Assembly (NCBI GenBank): GCA_022511055.1
Contig: JAFLSH010000114.1
Span: forward strand, 1-9,348
Length of the DNA: 9,348 bases
Reading direction: 5' to 3'
Source: Prevotella sp.
GTDB taxonomy: Bacteria > Bacteroidota > Bacteroidia > Bacteroidales > Bacteroidaceae
Shown: positions 1 to 6,257 of the stretch, in pieces
Layout of the letters: the number at the start of each line of letters is the position of its first letter
Numbering within the stretch: position 1 is the first letter of the stretch
Position numbers and translations under genes: made by a program
The notes under the pieces: model-generated
Databases searched by the model: none
What the model saw: the letters and a program-made list of their open reading frames with translations, nothing else
Told to the model about the DNA's origin: nothing

Positions 1-15
1 CACGGAGTAATTTTC

Positions 16-107
16 CTAAAGTGGCGCTTTTTGTCGCTAAAGTGCCGAGTTTTTTTGATTCATGAAGGCGGGGGTATTTTCAGGGCAAGAAGTGGAATCC
101 TAAAGTG
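16..107 (+). repeat. Three direct CTAAAGTG repeats at 21- and 63-base spacing
   Basis: Exact copies lie at 16-23, 37-44 and 100-107. Copies one and three share a preceding C (CCTAAAGTG). Start-to-start distances are 21 and 63 bases, both multiples of 21, which would put all copies on the same face of the DNA helix. This spacing suits binding of a dimeric protein, but three 8-mers in AT-rich DNA can arise by chance. Confidence 0.5.
23..56 (+). terminator. Possible weak plus-strand terminator
   Basis: GGCGC at 23-27 can pair with GTGCC at 42-46, including one G-U pair, around a 14-base loop. A run of seven T residues follows at 50-56. The stem is short and the loop long, so this is weak. It would end transcription of a plus-strand gene lying left of the window. 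It overlaps two of the CTAAAGTG repeats. Confidence 0.22.
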
Positions 108-136
108 TAGAAAATAACATGAATTTAGTTAAAATC

Positions 137-220
137 ATGTATAGTCAGGGGGCGGAGAAAGACTACTATACATACCTTAACATACTGAAATACAGTTAGA
201 TATTCAGAAAAATGTATAGT
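137..220. repeat. Three copies of the 9-mer ATGTATAGT, two direct and one inverted
   Basis: ATGTATAGT occurs at 137-145 and 212-220, and its exact reverse complement ACTATACAT occurs at 165-173. The first two copies could form a nine-pair hairpin with a 19-base loop. Otherwise the three could serve as protein-binding sites. Flanking bases are not conserved between copies, which argues that the 9-mer itself is the unit. Confidence 0.5.
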
Positions 221-264
221 TGGGCTGTTTTTTTAAAAAATTGGGTGATTACGTACAATTTTGA

Positions 265-275
265 CCCCAAAGGGG
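265..275 (-). terminator. Possible hairpin after the AraC-family gene
   Basis: CCCC at 265-268 and GGGG at 272-275 form a tight four-pair stem with a three-base loop, about 11 bases past the regulator's stop codon. In the minus-strand direction the following bases (TCAAAATTGT) are only partly T-rich. The stem is too small for a confident terminator call. Confidence 0.25.
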
Positions 276-286
276 GATTTCAGGAT

Positions 287-1201
287 TTAAGGGATGCTCG
301 ACTTGTGTTTATATTCCAATGGCGTGTGCCCTGTCAGCCGCTTGAAGTATTTGCAGAAGAAAGCGGGGTTAGAGAAGTGCATCTCTTCGGCTATCTGGGC
401 GACAGACTTGTCGGAATGGCGCAACTCTGCCATGGCACGGGTGATGATGGCGCGGTCTATCCAGTCTTTTGCCGTCGTGCCGCTTGCCTGACGAATGACC
501 GTGCCTAAATAGCGCTGGGTCAGGCACATCTTTTCTGCATAGAATCCAAGCTGATGTTCCCGTTGACTGTGTTGGTTGACGAGATAGATGAAACGGTCGA
601 AGATGGTCTGTTCCCTGGACTGCATAGCCTGCAGGCTGTCAGTGTGCAGACAATAGAGGCTGTTGTAATGGTGCATCTGTGCGGCAATGAGGCTGCTGAC
701 GGTCTGGGTATTATAATTTGGCTGATGGACAATGTGCCACAACGTGTCTATGATATGGCGCGCTATGGCTATATCGGCCTCAGAGGCTGACAGCTGGAAG
801 TCGCGCATCTGGCCGTTGAAGGCCACGGGCATCTGACCAGGCGCAAACGGCATGGAGAAATTGGCGGAAAGAGCGATGCCGTAGAACTCAAGGTCATGGC
901 TGAAGCTGACGGGGTTTATGATGGTGCCCGGGCCGATGAAAACAAGCATGCCCGCCGACAGCTGCTTGTCAACAAGGTTGATGTTCACCTTCATTTCTCC
1001 CCTGACAATTACTCCCAGGCGGTAGTCGTTGATGGTAAAGGGCGGGCGCTGCTGGACAATCAGGCGGAAGAGGGTAGGGTCGCCGCCACGTGCCACCATG
1101 AGATTGCGGTCGATGTATAGGCTCTTGCGTATCTGTTGCAGGTGCGGCTCGAGAATGTCGCGCATACGCGAGATGTTCATCAGTTTGGGTTGTTTCTCCA
1201 T
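287..1201 (-). CDS. AraC-family transcriptional regulator, divergent from the efflux operon
   Basis: A 304-residue AraC/XylS-type regulator. The N-terminal part (about 40-115) resembles the cupin-like sensing region of the family, and the C-terminal part (about 200-300) is the paired helix-turn-helix DNA-binding domain. The first helix-turn-helix is about 218-241. The second is about 266-297, with the typical SVAQIAEEMHFSNPAFFCKYF-type helix pair followed by KRLTGHTPLEY. ATG at 1201 is chosen because a TATCTTTG -7 box lies 25 bases upstream, leaving a short leader; Met-8 is the nearest alternative start. No Shine-Dalgarno sequence is visible. Divergent placement over a 169-base control region makes it the likely regulator of the exporter operon and perhaps of itself. 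The inducer cannot be read from the sequence. Assignment to the family is firm; the target is inferred. Confidence 0.93.
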   Translation of the reverse strand: MEKQPKLMNISRMRDILEPHLQQIRKSLYIDRNLMVARGGDPTLFRLIVQQRPPFTINDYRLGVIVRGEMKVNINLVDKQLSAGMLVFIGPGTIINPVSFSHDLEFYGIALSANFSMPFAPGQMPVAFNGQMRDFQLSASEADIAIARHIIDTLWHIVHQPNYNTQTVSSLIAAQMHHYNSLYCLHTDSLQAMQSREQTIFDRFIYLVNQHSQREHQLGFYAEKMCLTQRYLGTVIRQASGTTAKDWIDRAIITRAMAELRHSDKSVAQIAEEMHFSNPAFFCKYFKRLTGHTPLEYKHKSSIP

Positions 1202-1226
1202 GTTTGTTTTGTCTCTGTTTCGGATG

Positions 1227-1234
1227 CAAAGATA
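1227..1234 (-). promoter_or_regulatory. -7 box (TATCTTTG) of the AraC-family gene
   Basis: Read on the minus strand this is a full match to the Bacteroidota -7 consensus TAnnTTTG. Transcription would start about 7 bases downstream, giving a leader of about 20 bases before the ATG at 1201. The expected -33 position (about 1254-1257) has no TTTG but is covered by one arm of the inverted repeat. Confidence 0.6.
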
Positions 1235-1254
1235 ATAAAAATACGCATAACTAC

Positions 1255-1287
1255 GTTCTATTTGTTTTGTTTTCGTACAAAAAGAAC
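1255..1287. repeat. Inverted repeat, candidate operator
   Basis: GTTCTATTTG at 1255-1264 and CAAAAAGAAC at 1278-1287 match as inverted arms at 9 of 10 positions, with a 13-base spacer. The left arm overlaps the -33 region of the regulator's promoter. The centre (about 1271) lies some 70 bases upstream of the expected start of the exporter transcript. That geometry would suit repression of the regulator combined with activation of the operon, which is inference. Confidence 0.55.
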
Positions 1288-1331
1288 ATTATTGCAGTCG
1301 GTTGGATAAGAAAACTATAAAGAAATTACCG

Positions 1332-1339
1332 TAACTTTG
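1332..1339 (+). promoter_or_regulatory. -7 box (TAACTTTG) of the exporter operon
   Basis: Full match to TAnnTTTG, 31 bases before the ATG at 1371. No TTG is found 19-20 bases upstream; the nearest, at 1302-1304, is 27 bases away. A complete -7 with a poor -33 fits a promoter that needs an activator. Confidence 0.65.
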
Positions 1340-1357
1340 CACCCAGAAACCAATAAC

Positions 1358-1362
1358 AGGAG
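1358..1362 (+). promoter_or_regulatory. Shine-Dalgarno-like AGGAG before the outer-membrane channel gene
   Basis: AGGAG sits 8 bases before the ATG at 1371 and supports that start. It is notable because most other genes in the window lack such a site and Bacteroidota rarely rely on one. Confidence 0.55.
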
Positions 1363-1370
1363 TTACCACA

Positions 1371-2660
1371 ATGGACAGAAGATTAGTTTGTATGGCGGTT
1401 GCTGCTTTCTGCGCCTCGCTTGTTTCCGTGAAGGCGCAGACGCTCGAAGCCTGCCAGGAGGCGGCGGAGCGCAATTATCCGCTGATTCGGCAATATGGGT
1501 TGATTGAGCAGACAACAGGCTTGACTGTTGCCAACATCGGCAAGGGATGGCTGCCTCAGATTTCCGCAACGGCGCAGGCAACCTATCAGAGCGATGTGCC
1601 GGCATGGCCTGAGCAGTTGCAGGCAAATATGCAGCAATTGGGTTTCGGGCTTGAGGGGCTGAAGAAAGACCAGTACAAAGTGGGCATTGACGTGCAGCAG
1701 ACATTGTTTGACGGCGGCGCCATCAAGAGCCAGAAGGAGATGGCCCGGCGGCAAGGCGACGTGCAGGCGGCTCAGAACGATGTCAGCATATACAATGTGC
1801 GCAGGCGTGTCAATGACATGTTTTTCGGACTGCTGCTGCTTGACCAGCAGATAGAGCTAAACCAGAGCCTGCAGCAGCTGCTCAGTGCCAACGAGCAGAA
1901 GCTCGGCTCGATGGTAAGGAACGGCACTGCCGCGGAGAGCGACTTTCAGACGGTGAAGGCAGAACGACTTGGCGCCGTGCAGCAGATGACGGCGCTTCAG
2001 TCGCAGCGGCAGTCGTTGGCGAGAATCCTGTCTGCATTTTGCGGCATAGCGGTAGAAGCCCCAGTGCGCCCCACTGCCGAGGCCGGCCTGGCGGCGTTGC
2101 CTGCCGGTCAGCGGCCTGAGCTAAAGGCCATTGATGCCCAGCTGCGCCTGACCGATGCACAGGAGAAAGCCCTTGATGCAGCCCTGATGCCAAAGATTGG
2201 GCTGTTTGCCCAGGGCTACTATGGCTACCCGGGCATGAACATGTTTGAGGACATGATGAGACACCGATGGACACTGAACGGCCTCGTTGGCGCCCGGCTG
2301 ACTTGGAACATTGGGGCTCTGTACACCCGCAAAGGCGACAAGAGCAGGCTGAACGTACAGCGCTCTGCATTCAACGTGCAGCGCGATGTGTTTCTGTTCA
2401 ACAACAACCTTGAGCAGATGCAGCAAACTGAGAATATTGAGCGCTACCGGCGGCTGATGGCAGAAGATGACGAGATTATCGCCCTGCGGAGTTCGGTCCG
2501 CAAGGCTGCGGAGTCAAAGCTGGCACACGGCATCATTGATGCGAATGACCTTGTGCGCGAAATCAATGCGGAGAGTGCCGCCAAGGTGCAGCAATCGGTA
2601 CACGAAATCGAGATGCTGAAGGAGATTTATGAGCTGAACTACACGTTAAACACTAAATAA
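1371..2660 (+). CDS. TolC-family outer-membrane efflux channel
   Basis: A 429-residue outer-membrane factor of the TolC/OEP family, expected to form a trimeric channel through the outer membrane and periplasm that receives substrate from the adaptor and inner-membrane ABC transporter downstream. A signal peptide spans about 1-22, with likely cleavage after VKA. The mature start (TLEACQEAAERNYPLI) is typical of the family. Two repeats, each a membrane strand flanked by long helices, can be seen: the first strand region is near 102-122 (with TLFDGG), the second near 301-325 (LTWNIGALYTRK). Long helices rich in Gln, Glu, Ala and Leu fill 120-225 and 325-425. Length is normal. First gene of the operon, with a -7 box and AGGAG just upstream, followed after 15 bases by the adaptor. 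A two-fold heptad repeat occurs at residues 327-340. Family call firm; substrate unknown. Confidence 0.93.
   Translation: MDRRLVCMAVAAFCASLVSVKAQTLEACQEAAERNYPLIRQYGLIEQTTGLTVANIGKGWLPQISATAQATYQSDVPAWPEQLQANMQQLGFGLEGLKKDQYKVGIDVQQTLFDGGAIKSQKEMARRQGDVQAAQNDVSIYNVRRRVNDMFFGLLLLDQQIELNQSLQQLLSANEQKLGSMVRNGTAAESDFQTVKAERLGAVQQMTALQSQRQSLARILSAFCGIAVEAPVRPTAEAGLAALPAGQRPELKAIDAQLRLTDAQEKALDAALMPKIGLFAQGYYGYPGMNMFEDMMRHRWTLNGLVGARLTWNIGALYTRKGDKSRLNVQRSAFNVQRDVFLFNNNLEQMQQTENIERYRRLMAEDDEIIALRSSVRKAAESKLAHGIIDANDLVREINAESAAKVQQSVHEIEMLKEIYELNYTLNTK
2349..2390 (+). repeat. Two tandem 21-base units encoding a heptad repeat
   Basis: Units at 2349-2369 and 2370-2390 encode LNVQRSA and FNVQRDV. They lie inside the channel gene, in frame, within a helix expected to be coiled coil. 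The seven-residue period fits a coiled-coil heptad, so structural selection explains it as well as DNA duplication does. Confidence 0.4.
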
Positions 2661-2667
2661 AGAGGAG
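2661..2667 (+). promoter_or_regulatory. Shine-Dalgarno-like AGAGGAG before the adaptor gene
   Basis: AGAGGAG begins directly after the channel gene's stop codon and ends 8 bases before the ATG at 2676, the same spacing as at the channel gene. The bases between motif and start also resemble each other at the two genes (TTACCACA and TACGCAAC). Confidence 0.55.
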
Positions 2668-2675
2668 TACGCAAC

Positions 2676-3578
2676 ATGAAACGGATTAGTTTTTCATTTC
2701 TTCATTTTTCTATTCTTTCATTCTCGCTCATGGCCTGTGGCGACAAGGGAAGCGAGTTTGATGCGACAGGAACGTTTGAGGCTACCGAAATCACTGTTTC
2801 TGCCGAACAGACCGGCGCACTGATGCAGCTTGTGGTAAACGAAGGCGACGAGATAGCGAAAGGCAAGGAAGTGGGTCTCATAGACACTACCCAGCTCTGG
2901 CTGAAGATTCAGCAGGCAAATGCCATGAAGGAGGTCTACCGCAGCCAGAAGCCTGACGTGGAGGCGCAGATAGCTGCTACCAGGCAGCAGCTGGCTAAGG
3001 CCCGACAGGAACAGCAGCGCTTTCAGGAGTTGGTTGACGACGGTGCTGCCCCAAGCAAGTCGCTCGACGATGCCAAAAGTCAGGTATTGGTGTTGCAGCG
3101 GCAGCTTGATGCCCAGATATCAACGTTAGGCACTACCACCAGTTCGCTCGACAAGCAAGTGGCGGCGGCCGACGTGCAGATTAGTCAGCTCTGCGACCAG
3201 CTTCAGAAGTGCCACATTGTTGCGCCTGCGGAGGGAACCGTACTGGAAAAGTATGTGGAACAGGGCGAGTTTGTGTCAGCCGGCAAGCCGCTGTTCAAAA
3301 TTGCCGACACCAAGCACATGTCTATTCGTGCCTATGTCACCTCGGCTCAGCTGAAGGATATTAAGATGGGGCAGGCCGTGAAGGTCTATGCCGACTACGG
3401 CGAGGAACAGCGGAAAGCCTACGATGGAACGGTCTCATGGATTAGCAGCCGCTCAGAGTTCACCCCAAAGACCATTCTGACTGACGACGAGCGGGGCGAG
3501 CTGGTCTATGCGGTGAAAATAGCCGTAAAGAACGATGGCTACATCAAGATAGGCATGTACGGCGAAGTCAAATTTTAA
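2676..3578 (+). CDS. HlyD/YbhG-type periplasmic adaptor lipoprotein
   Basis: A 300-residue membrane-fusion adaptor that would link the ABC permeases to the TolC-type channel. Residues 1-21 form a lipoprotein signal with lipobox LMAC, so Cys-21 is the predicted lipidated residue and the protein would be anchored by lipid, not by a membrane helix. The two halves of the lipoyl-like domain are at about 37-72 and 176-212 (IVAPAEGTVLEKYVEQGEFV), separated by a helical hairpin at about 75-176 rich in Gln, Ala and Lys. The C-terminal beta-barrel part carries EFTPKTILTDDERGELVYAV, a stretch I associate with the YbhG-like branch of HlyD proteins. Length is normal. It lies 15 bases after the channel gene and 17 bases before the ATPase gene, so it is clearly cotranscribed. 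Family call firm; lipidation predicted. Confidence 0.93.
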   Translation: MKRISFSFLHFSILSFSLMACGDKGSEFDATGTFEATEITVSAEQTGALMQLVVNEGDEIAKGKEVGLIDTTQLWLKIQQANAMKEVYRSQKPDVEAQIAATRQQLAKARQEQQRFQELVDDGAAPSKSLDDAKSQVLVLQRQLDAQISTLGTTTSSLDKQVAAADVQISQLCDQLQKCHIVAPAEGTVLEKYVEQGEFVSAGKPLFKIADTKHMSIRAYVTSAQLKDIKMGQAVKVYADYGEEQRKAYDGTVSWISSRSEFTPKTILTDDERGELVYAVKIAVKNDGYIKIGMYGEVKF

Positions 3579-3595
3579 GGCAAACGCGAATCAGC

Positions 3596-5053
3596 ATGAA
3601 CGCAATAGAGGTAAACGGAGTCAGCAAGAGCTACGGGAACGTAAAGGCACTTGACCATGTGTCGTTCAGCGTGGGCAAGGGCGAGGTGTTCGGCCTCATC
3701 GGGCCTGACGGGGCCGGCAAGACAACGATGTACCGCATTCTCTGCACCCTGTTATTGCCCGACAAAGGCGCTGCGACGGTCGATGGCTTCGATGTGGTCA
3801 GTCAGCTGGACAGCATTCGCAGCCGCGTGGGCTACATGCCGGGAAAATTCTCACTCTATCAGGACTTGACGGTAGAGGAAAACCTGAAGTTCTTTGCCAC
3901 CATGTTCGGCACGACCATTGACGAGGGCTATGACTCCATTAAGGCCATCTATTCGCAGATAGAACGCTTTCGCCACCGAAAGGCTGGCGCATTGTCTGGC
4001 GGCATGAAGCAGAAATTGGCGCTCAGCTGCGCACTGGTCCACAGCCCCAGCGTATTGTTCCTTGACGAGCCGACGACGGGCGTAGACCCGGTCAGCCGAA
4101 AGGAGTTCTGGCAGATACTCGACACGCTGAAAGAGCGCGGCATCACCATTGTTGCCTCTACGCCCTATCTTGACGAGGTCAGGCGGTGCGAGCGGGTGGC
4201 CTTTCTGAGCGAGGGCACGGTGCAGGGCATTGACACGCCGGAAGCTATCCTCGACCGCTTTGCCAGCATCTTCAATCCACCGCCTATCACGCCTGTGGCA
4301 GTGGCGGCACAGTCGGCAGAGCCAATCATTGAGGTGGAGCATCTTGTGAAAGCCTTCGGTACGTTCCGTGCCGTTGACGACATATCCTTCACTGTCAGGC
4401 GTGGCGAGATTTTCGGGTTTCTTGGAGCTAACGGGGCCGGAAAGACCACGGCCATGCACATGCTGACAGGACTGAATCAGCCCACCAGCGGAACGGGGCG
4501 CGTGGCCGGCTTCGACATACGCACGGAGTACGAGCAAATCAAGAAGCATATCGGCTACATGTCGCAGCGCTTCTCGCTCTACGAAGACCTGACTGTCAGC
4601 GAGAATATCCGCCTCTTTGCCGGCATCTATGGCATGAAGGACAAGGCTATCAAGGCCAAGACAGACCAGCTGCTGAAAACGCTCAGTTTCGAGACTCACC
4701 GCAACGACCTGGTGCGCAGCCTGCCGCTCGGCTGGAAGCAGAAGCTCGCCTTCTCCGTTGCCATTTTCCACGAGCCGAGCATAGTCTTTCTTGACGAGCC
4801 GACGGGTGGGGTAGACCCTGCCACTCGCCGCCAGTTCTGGGAGCTGATTTACGATGCTGCCCACCGGGGCATCACTGTCTTTGTGACCACTCACTACATG
4901 GACGAAGCCGACTATTGCGACCGCATCTCTATCATGGTAGACGGGAAAATCAGCGCCATCGGCACGCCTGCCGACCTGAAGCGGCAGTTCAATCAGCCCG
5001 ACATGGACCACGTATTCACCCATCTGGCACGGCAGGCCAAGCGCGGTGAATAA
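3596..5053 (+). CDS. ABC exporter ATPase with two fused nucleotide-binding domains (YbhF-like)
   Basis: A 485-residue cytoplasmic ATPase that powers the exporter, with two complete ABC domains in one chain, as in E. coli YbhF. Domain 1 (about 1-225): Walker A GPDGAGKT 36-43, signature LSGGM 133-137, Walker B ending in LDEP with Glu-158. Domain 2 (about 245-475): Walker A GANGAGKT 277-284, Gln-324 in the Q-loop, Walker B with Glu-401, switch His-433. Domain 1 lacks the Q-loop Gln (GYMPGKF, Gly-83) and the switch His (STPYLDE, Pro-190). Domain 2 has LPLGW (376-380) in place of LSGGQ. The composite site using domain 1's Walker motifs is therefore degenerate and the other canonical. A proline-rich linker (FNPPPITP) joins the domains near 227-234. 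No Shine-Dalgarno sequence is visible. The next gene starts 65 bases downstream. Confidence 0.95.
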   Translation: MNAIEVNGVSKSYGNVKALDHVSFSVGKGEVFGLIGPDGAGKTTMYRILCTLLLPDKGAATVDGFDVVSQLDSIRSRVGYMPGKFSLYQDLTVEENLKFFATMFGTTIDEGYDSIKAIYSQIERFRHRKAGALSGGMKQKLALSCALVHSPSVLFLDEPTTGVDPVSRKEFWQILDTLKERGITIVASTPYLDEVRRCERVAFLSEGTVQGIDTPEAILDRFASIFNPPPITPVAVAAQSAEPIIEVEHLVKAFGTFRAVDDISFTVRRGEIFGFLGANGAGKTTAMHMLTGLNQPTSGTGRVAGFDIRTEYEQIKKHIGYMSQRFSLYEDLTVSENIRLFAGIYGMKDKAIKAKTDQLLKTLSFETHRNDLVRSLPLGWKQKLAFSVAIFHEPSIVFLDEPTGGVDPATRRQFWELIYDAAHRGITVFVTTHYMDEADYCDRISIMVDGKISAIGTPADLKRQFNQPDMDHVFTHLARQAKRGE

Positions 5054-5067
5054 AAACATTCATGTTT
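5054..5067. repeat. Short palindrome after the ATPase gene
   Basis: AAACAT and ATGTTT flank a two-base centre immediately after the stop codon, inside the 65-base gap (5054-5118) that is the longest break within the operon. The stem is AT-rich with no T-run, so it is not a convincing terminator. It could be a protein site, an RNA-processing site or chance. Confidence 0.3.
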
Positions 5068-5118
5068 GCTGACAAGAGTTTGGTGTTTAGATGTTTATAT
5101 ATAAAGTAAAAGCAAGAT

Positions 5119-6234
5119 ATGAAGAACAAGACTGACAGAAAAATCCCTTCCAGGCGGGGCTTGTGTGAGCCTTTTCTTTCTTTGGTTGCCAAGGAGACCA
5201 AGCACATTCTGCGCGACAAGCGCACCATGCTCATTCTCTTCGGCATGCCCATTGTGCTGATGCTGTTGTTTGGCTTCGCCATTACCAACGATGTGAAGAA
5301 TGTGCGCACGGTTATTGTCACTTCACAGTTAGACAACCAAGTGCAGCAGGCAGTCCAGCGGCTTGCCGCCTCAGACTATTTTGACCTGACGGCCACGGTC
5401 AGCAGCCCCGCTGAGGCGAAACGGCTTATTCGCAGCCAGAAGGCCGACCTGGCCGTTGTCTTTGCCAAAGATTTTGCTGCGAAGCACCGTGGTGCGCAGT
5501 TCATAGTCGATGCTTCCGACCCCAACATGGCGCAGCAGTGGCTCACATACGCCCAGGCCGTTGTCGGCTCGGGCTTGCCAAACGGTGCTGCTGCCGCGGT
5601 CAACGTGAAACTGCTCTATAACCCGCAGATGAAATCGGCCTACAACTTCGTGCCAGCCATTATGGGTATGCTGCTGATGCTCATCTGCGCCATGATGACC
5701 TCTATCTCCATTGTTCGCGAAAAAGAGAAAGGCACCATGGAGGTGCTGTTAGTGTCGCCGGTCAAGCCGCTGATGGTCATTGTTGCCAAAACGATTCCCT
5801 ACTTGGTGCTGGCCTTTGCCATACTCACTGCCATTCTGCTCATGGGGCGTTTTGTGCTTGACGTACCGTTGGCCGGCTCGATATTCTGGATAGTGACAGT
5901 CAGCATTGTCTATATTGTGCTGGCCTTGTCGTTGGGGCTGCTCATTTCCAATGTCGCCCAAAGCCAGCTCATGGCTCTGCTGATGTCGGCCATGGTTTTG
6001 CTGATGCCTATTGTCATGTTGTCAGGCATGCTCTTTCCCATAGAGTCCATGCCGAAGGTCTTGCAGTGGATTTCTGCTGTCATACCGCCACGATACTACA
6101 TCGAGGCCATGCGCAAGCTGATGATTATGGGCGTGGGCATTGGTGAAGTGGCGCGCGAGGTGGGCATTCTCTCGCTGATGACCGTGGTGCTGCTGACGGT
6201 CTCGCTGGCTAAATTCAAAATCCGCATGGAGTAA
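5119..6234 (+). CDS. ABC-2 type exporter permease, first of two (YbhS-like)
   Basis: A 371-residue inner-membrane permease of the ABC-2 family. One membrane helix near the N terminus (about 37-56) is followed by a large periplasmic domain (about 58-174), then five more helices at about 176-197, 222-243, 254-278, 284-305 and 345-363. The cytoplasmic coupling stretch REKEKGTMEVLLVSPVKP (200-217) follows helix 2, and PRYYIEAMRKL (324-334) lies before the last helix; both are hallmarks of the YhhJ/YbhS type. An in-frame stop nine codons upstream excludes a much longer N terminus, so ATG at 5119 is the first possible start. It would pair with the permease encoded 23 bases downstream to form the membrane channel driven by the fused ATPase. 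Confidence 0.94.
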   Translation: MKNKTDRKIPSRRGLCEPFLSLVAKETKHILRDKRTMLILFGMPIVLMLLFGFAITNDVKNVRTVIVTSQLDNQVQQAVQRLAASDYFDLTATVSSPAEAKRLIRSQKADLAVVFAKDFAAKHRGAQFIVDASDPNMAQQWLTYAQAVVGSGLPNGAAAAVNVKLLYNPQMKSAYNFVPAIMGMLLMLICAMMTSISIVREKEKGTMEVLLVSPVKPLMVIVAKTIPYLVLAFAILTAILLMGRFVLDVPLAGSIFWIVTVSIVYIVLALSLGLLISNVAQSQLMALLMSAMVLLMPIVMLSGMLFPIESMPKVLQWISAVIPPRYYIEAMRKLMIMGVGIGEVAREVGILSLMTVVLLTVSLAKFKIRME

Positions 6235-6257
6235 AAAACGTAAATCCGCAGTTCGCC

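Larger units (their letters stand above)
1..286. other. Left-edge noncoding region with two families of short repeats
   Basis: No reading frame here looks like a real protein. The stretch is AT-rich with runs of A and T. It holds three direct copies of CTAAAGTG (16-23, 37-44, 100-107) and three copies of ATGTATAGT, two direct (137-145, 212-220) and one inverted (165-173). The only gene visible beside it is the regulator whose 3' end enters from the right. The repeats may therefore be control sites for a gene beyond the left edge, or remains of a mobile or repeated element. I saw no TAnnTTTG box on either strand. Confidence 0.6.
1202..1370. promoter_or_regulatory. Divergent control region between the regulator and the exporter operon
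   Basis: This 169-base AT-rich region carries opposed -7 boxes at 1227-1234 (minus) and 1332-1339 (plus), about 98 bases apart. A 10-base inverted repeat lies between them at 1255-1287. TTTGTTTTGT occurs twice in direct orientation (1203-1212, 1261-1270), which may just be low complexity. Neither promoter has a good TTG -33 element at normal spacing, so activator dependence is plausible. Confidence 0.7.

Noticed and set aside
1..286. Possible CRISPR or insertion-sequence end from the repeats at the left edge
   Set aside because: The repeats are 8-9 bases, unevenly spaced for CRISPR, with no long repeat unit, terminal inverted repeat or transposase fragment visible.
212..508. A plus-strand frame of 98 codons overlapping the 3' end of the regulator
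   Set aside because: Most of it is antisense to the AraC-family DNA-binding domain and the product resembles no family I know.
1882..2370. A 162-codon minus-strand frame inside the channel gene
   Set aside because: Antisense shadow with Ser-, Arg- and Cys-rich low-complexity product and no promoter or neighbour that fits.
3851..5059. A 402-codon open frame on the minus strand opposite the ATPase gene
   Set aside because: It lies wholly antisense to a gene with all ABC motifs, its product has no recognisable domain, and GC-biased codons on one strand often leave the other open.
5061..5068. CATGTTTG as a possible internal -7 box for the permease genes
   Set aside because: It misses the first consensus base and has no -33 element upstream.
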